Below are positions 6,444 to 7,791 of a stretch of DNA of 7,791 bases, piece by piece. Source of the stretch: Candidatus Peregrinibacteria bacterium RIFCSPLOWO2_01_FULL_39_12 (lineage in GTDB: Bacteria; Patescibacteriota; Gracilibacteria; UBA1369; LOWO2-01-FULL-3); contig MFXA01000010.1 in the NCBI GenBank assembly GCA_001787455.1, forward strand, positions 1 through 7,791, written 5' to 3'. The stretch's first letter is position 1. Every line of letters begins with the position of its first letter. The notes below the pieces were generated by a model. That model did not search any database. It was not told where the DNA came from and worked only from the letters and a program-made list of their open reading frames with translations. A program made the position numbers and the translations under genes.

Positions 6444-6815
6444 CTATTTTCTTATATCAACTGCCTGCATCAGTACACCTATTATCATAAGTACCGCCGT
6501 GGCAATTGTGAGATAAATTCCTATAGCTGTAACAACTTGTGTTGTTTCTGTAACAATTGACATCGCAAAAAGATCTACAATGCCTATAACTCCCGCCGTT
6601 AATCCTAAAATCAAAAAAATCCATAGTGGAATTTTTTTAGATATAGCAAGCAAGAAAATTAATCCTGCTATAACGAGAGTAATTTTCCCATCACCTTTTA
6701 TCCCTTCAACTGAGGTTTCCATTATTTTCCCCCACGGCAAAAATGCGGAAATCCCCATAACAATGGAAGAAAACAAAACCAGCAGGCGGCCGGCGCCGGA
6801 TTTTTGTGTGGACAT
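6444..6815 (-). CDS. Small four-helix membrane protein of unknown function
   Basis: A 123-residue protein with four hydrophobic segments at about 10-29, 44-59, 61-84 and 95-117. The short N-terminus and the K60-K61 hairpin suggest both termini on the cytoplasmic side. The loop between segments 1 and 2 (28-43) begins with PWGK and holds charged residues. This resembles the many short bacterial proteins whose first helix ends in a Leu-Pro-Trp motif, but no function follows. The ATG is fixed by an in-frame TAA three codons upstream and there is no Shine-Dalgarno. It converges on the PHP gene with a 28-bp gap lacking a hairpin. Transcription appears monocistronic. Confidence 0.78.
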   Translation of the reverse strand: MSTQKSGAGRLLVLFSSIVMGISAFLPWGKIMETSVEGIKGDGKITLVIAGLIFLLAISKKIPLWIFLILGLTAGVIGIVDLFAMSIVTETTQVVTAIGIYLTIATAVLMIIGVLMQAVDIRK

Positions 6816-6847
6816 GTGGAATTAAGTTAAAGAATGTACGATTTGAT

Positions 6848-6853
6848 TCTATA
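6848..6853 (-). promoter_or_regulatory. Possible -10 box for the membrane protein gene
   Basis: TATAGA, within TATAGAAT, lies on the leftward strand and predicts a start near 6841 and a leader of about 26 nt. No convincing -35 is found at 16-18 bp, so this is tentative. Confidence 0.3.
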
Positions 6854-6880
6854 TGACAGATGGGTTTTTTCAAGTTTTAT

Positions 6881-6908
6881 TTGCATAAGAGTGGCAATCG
6901 GCTATAAT
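6881..6908 (+). promoter_or_regulatory. Promoter of tRNA-Tyr
   Basis: A perfect TATAAT (6903-6908) follows TTGCAT (6881-6886) by 16 bp; shifting one base gives TTTGCA with a 17-bp spacer. Transcription would start about 26 nt upstream of the tRNA, leaving a leader for RNase P to remove. The -35 and spacing match the tRNA-Thr promoter. Confidence 0.65.
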
Positions 6909-6940
6909 TTCCTTCGCATTTTCGATTTTTAAATTATCAA

Positions 6941-7026
6941 GGGCAGGTACCAAAGTGGTCAAACGGGGCAGACTGTAAATCTGCTGGCTTCGGCCTTCGG
7001 GGGTTCGAAACCCTCCCTGCCCACCA
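6941..7026 (+). tRNA. tRNA-Tyr (anticodon GUA)
   Basis: Acceptor GGGCAGG (6941-6947) pairs with CCTGCCC (7016-7022). Anticodon stem GCAGA/TCTGC encloses CTGTAAA, with anticodon GTA at 6975-6977. A long variable arm (GGC-TTCG-GCC, 6986-6995) is the bacterial class II tRNA-Tyr form. T stem GGGGG/CCCTC (one G-T pair) encloses TTCGAAA. The discriminator is A7023, with encoded CCA at 7024-7026. Confidence 0.97.
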
Positions 7027-7034
7027 AGTGATAT

Positions 7035-7059
7035 TTGAAAACTTTAAGAAAGTTTTCAA
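7035..7059 (+). repeat. Perfect 11-bp hairpin behind tRNA-Tyr
   Basis: TTGAAAACTTT (7035-7045) and AAAGTTTTCAA (7049-7059) are exact inverse complements around a 3-nt loop, eight bases after the tRNA CCA. A second downstream copy, TTTCAAAATAT (7063-7073), could pair instead with ATATTTGAAA (7031-7040). There is no U-tract, so it is not a classical terminator; it may guide 3' trimming or be the outer part of the termination region. Confidence 0.6.
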
Positions 7060-7078
7060 CACTTTCAAAATATAGGTT

Positions 7079-7183
7079 ATGAACAAAAACTACATTCGCT
7101 TAGCTTCGCTTTTTTAACATGCAGGAAACCACGAGACCTCCACGTTAAAAAAGCTGCGCTCGCTCATGTAGATTTTTGCTCAT
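7079..7183. repeat. Imperfect 43-bp inverted repeat, possible bidirectional terminator or REP-like element
   Basis: The arms at 7079-7121 and 7141-7183 are inverse complements with a one-base shift and a diverged centre. Conserved blocks are ATGARCAAAA, CTACAT and CTTTTTTAAC; the loop is 19 nt. In both directions the CTACAT/ATGTAG stem is preceded by an A-run and followed by a T-run (ATTTTT rightward, TTTTT leftward), which fits a terminator serving both tRNA-Tyr and the convergent deoB. The size and internal GC-rich steps (GCTGCGCTCGCTC) are larger than such terminators need, so a REP- or MITE-type element is an alternative. Confidence 0.6.
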
Positions 7184-7187
7184 ATTC

Positions 7188-7791
7188 TTATACTAGCTGG
7201 TGCAAGAAGCTTTGTCCGCCGTAGGTTCTTGGGATTTTTATTCCGTCATTGACTTCTTCTTCAAGCCTGAATATATCCGCAACAGTGGCGGCAACGTCAG
7301 CGAAAGTTGTTCGTACTCCTAAATTAACAGCTCCATAAATTCCGGGACCTGCCACTAAAAGCGGAACTTCTTCGTAAGTATGGTTGTTGTGAGCCTGGTG
7401 TGTAGGATCGGTGCCATGATCGGAAGTAACAATTAAAAGATCTCTAAATTTCATTACGGACAGAAGTTGTCTTAAATGTTCTGAAATCATTTCAATGTGT
7501 CTCACATATCCTTCCGGGTTGCGAGGATGTCCATATGTCATGTCTGTTCCTATCAAATTAGCGAAATATAATCCTGCGCCATTGTTTCTTTGACTGAAAT
7601 GTCTTATTAAAGACTGTATTCTTTCTCGGTCGTCGTGTCCTTTTTCTATTCTTGTAGGAGAAAATCCTCTTTGATTAAACATGTCCGGGGTTTTCCCAAT
7701 TCCATATACCGGAATGTTTTGTTCCGCCAGATGATCTAAAACCGTCGGACCGCTCGGATCAAGCCCATAATCCCTTCTGTCTTCCTCAACT
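7188..7791 (-). CDS. deoB: Phosphopentomutase, C-terminal part
   Basis: Converts (deoxy)ribose-1-phosphate to the 5-phosphate in nucleoside breakdown and salvage; a cytoplasmic enzyme of the alkaline-phosphatase superfamily with two Mn ions. The frame continues past the internal Met at 7682 to the right edge, so about 200 C-terminal residues are visible and the N-terminal half, with the first Asp ligand and the phosphorylated Thr, lies outside. Matches include GPTVLDHL and IPVYGIGKTPDMF at the visible start, then DMTYGH (Asp/His metal ligands, visible residues 83 and 88), SDHGTDPTH (Asp124, His125) and the following HTYEEVPLL (His137), then FADVAATVADIF and GQSFL near the end. One extra residue separates the DHG and HT motifs compared with Bacillus enzymes. 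Stops with TAA five bases from the inverted repeat. Partner of the phosphorylase-like enzyme in pathway terms, though not in one operon. Confidence 0.95.
   Translation of the reverse strand, partial: VEEDRRDYGLDPSGPTVLDHLAEQNIPVYGIGKTPDMFNQRGFSPTRIEKGHDDRERIQSLIRHFSQRNNGAGLYFANLIGTDMTYGHPRNPEGYVRHIEMISEHLRQLLSVMKFRDLLIVTSDHGTDPTHQAHNNHTYEEVPLLVAGPGIYGAVNLGVRTTFADVAATVADIFRLEEEVNDGIKIPRTYGGQSFLHQLV

Noticed and set aside
6580..6825. Rightward 81-codon frame opposite the membrane protein
   Set aside because: The leftward frame has four clean membrane helices and a better-supported start; the rightward one is Pro/Lys-rich and overlaps it almost entirely.
1..7791. Alternative genetic code with TGA read as an amino acid, as in some Patescibacteria
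   Set aside because: No complete gene stops at TGA, but all recognisable proteins are open and of family length under the standard code, and Trp is TGG; nothing suggests recoding.

Overview
The window looks like a short chromosomal piece of a small-genome bacterium of the Candidate Phyla Radiation (Patescibacteria) type. This assignment is an inference. It rests on compact, moderately AT-rich gene packing, single scattered tRNA genes with encoded CCA, sigma70-like promoters (TTGACA/TATAAT), a complete lack of Shine-Dalgarno sequences at otherwise well-fixed start codons, and small lineage-type proteins of unknown function beside a few recognisable enzymes. The standard code fits: recognisable proteins stay open over family-typical lengths and stop at TAA or TAG.

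Layout, left to right. Positions 1-114 hold the N-terminus of an unidentified leftward gene. tRNA-Thr(UGU) follows at 148-223. A leftward gene (244-1599) encodes a class II Fic AMP-transferase with a C-terminal winged helix. Its start codon sits inside an array of three units, each carrying a pair of CATGTTAA-like boxes exactly 11 bp apart (1597-1688). Positions 1705-1908 hold a leftward open stretch that looks like a gene remnant, followed by a promoter. A rightward divergent purine-nucleoside-phosphorylase-family gene (1965-2915) ends 14 bp inside a convergent M29 metallo-aminopeptidase gene (2902-4392, leftward). A divergent promoter region (4393-4600) separates the aminopeptidase from a rightward pair: an unrecognised 307-residue helical protein and a PHP-domain phosphoesterase. 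A small four-helix membrane protein (6444-6815, leftward) precedes tRNA-Tyr(GUA) at 6941-7026. A hairpin and a 43-bp imperfect inverted repeat separate the tRNA from the 3' part of phosphopentomutase (deoB, leftward), which runs off the right edge.

How the genes might work together: the phosphorylase-like enzyme would release a purine base and (deoxy)ribose-1-phosphate, and DeoB would convert that to the 5-phosphate, so both ends of a nucleoside salvage step are present although in separate transcription units. The aminopeptidase would recycle amino acids from peptides, and the PHP enzyme would hydrolyse an unknown phosphoester. The Fic gene, visibly richer in A/T codons than its neighbours and next to a tRNA, may have been acquired; its operator-like array is the most distinctive signal here. 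I found no complete novel multi-gene system. The best leads are the Fic operator array, the 7079-7183 inverted repeat, and the unknown-protein/PHP pair.
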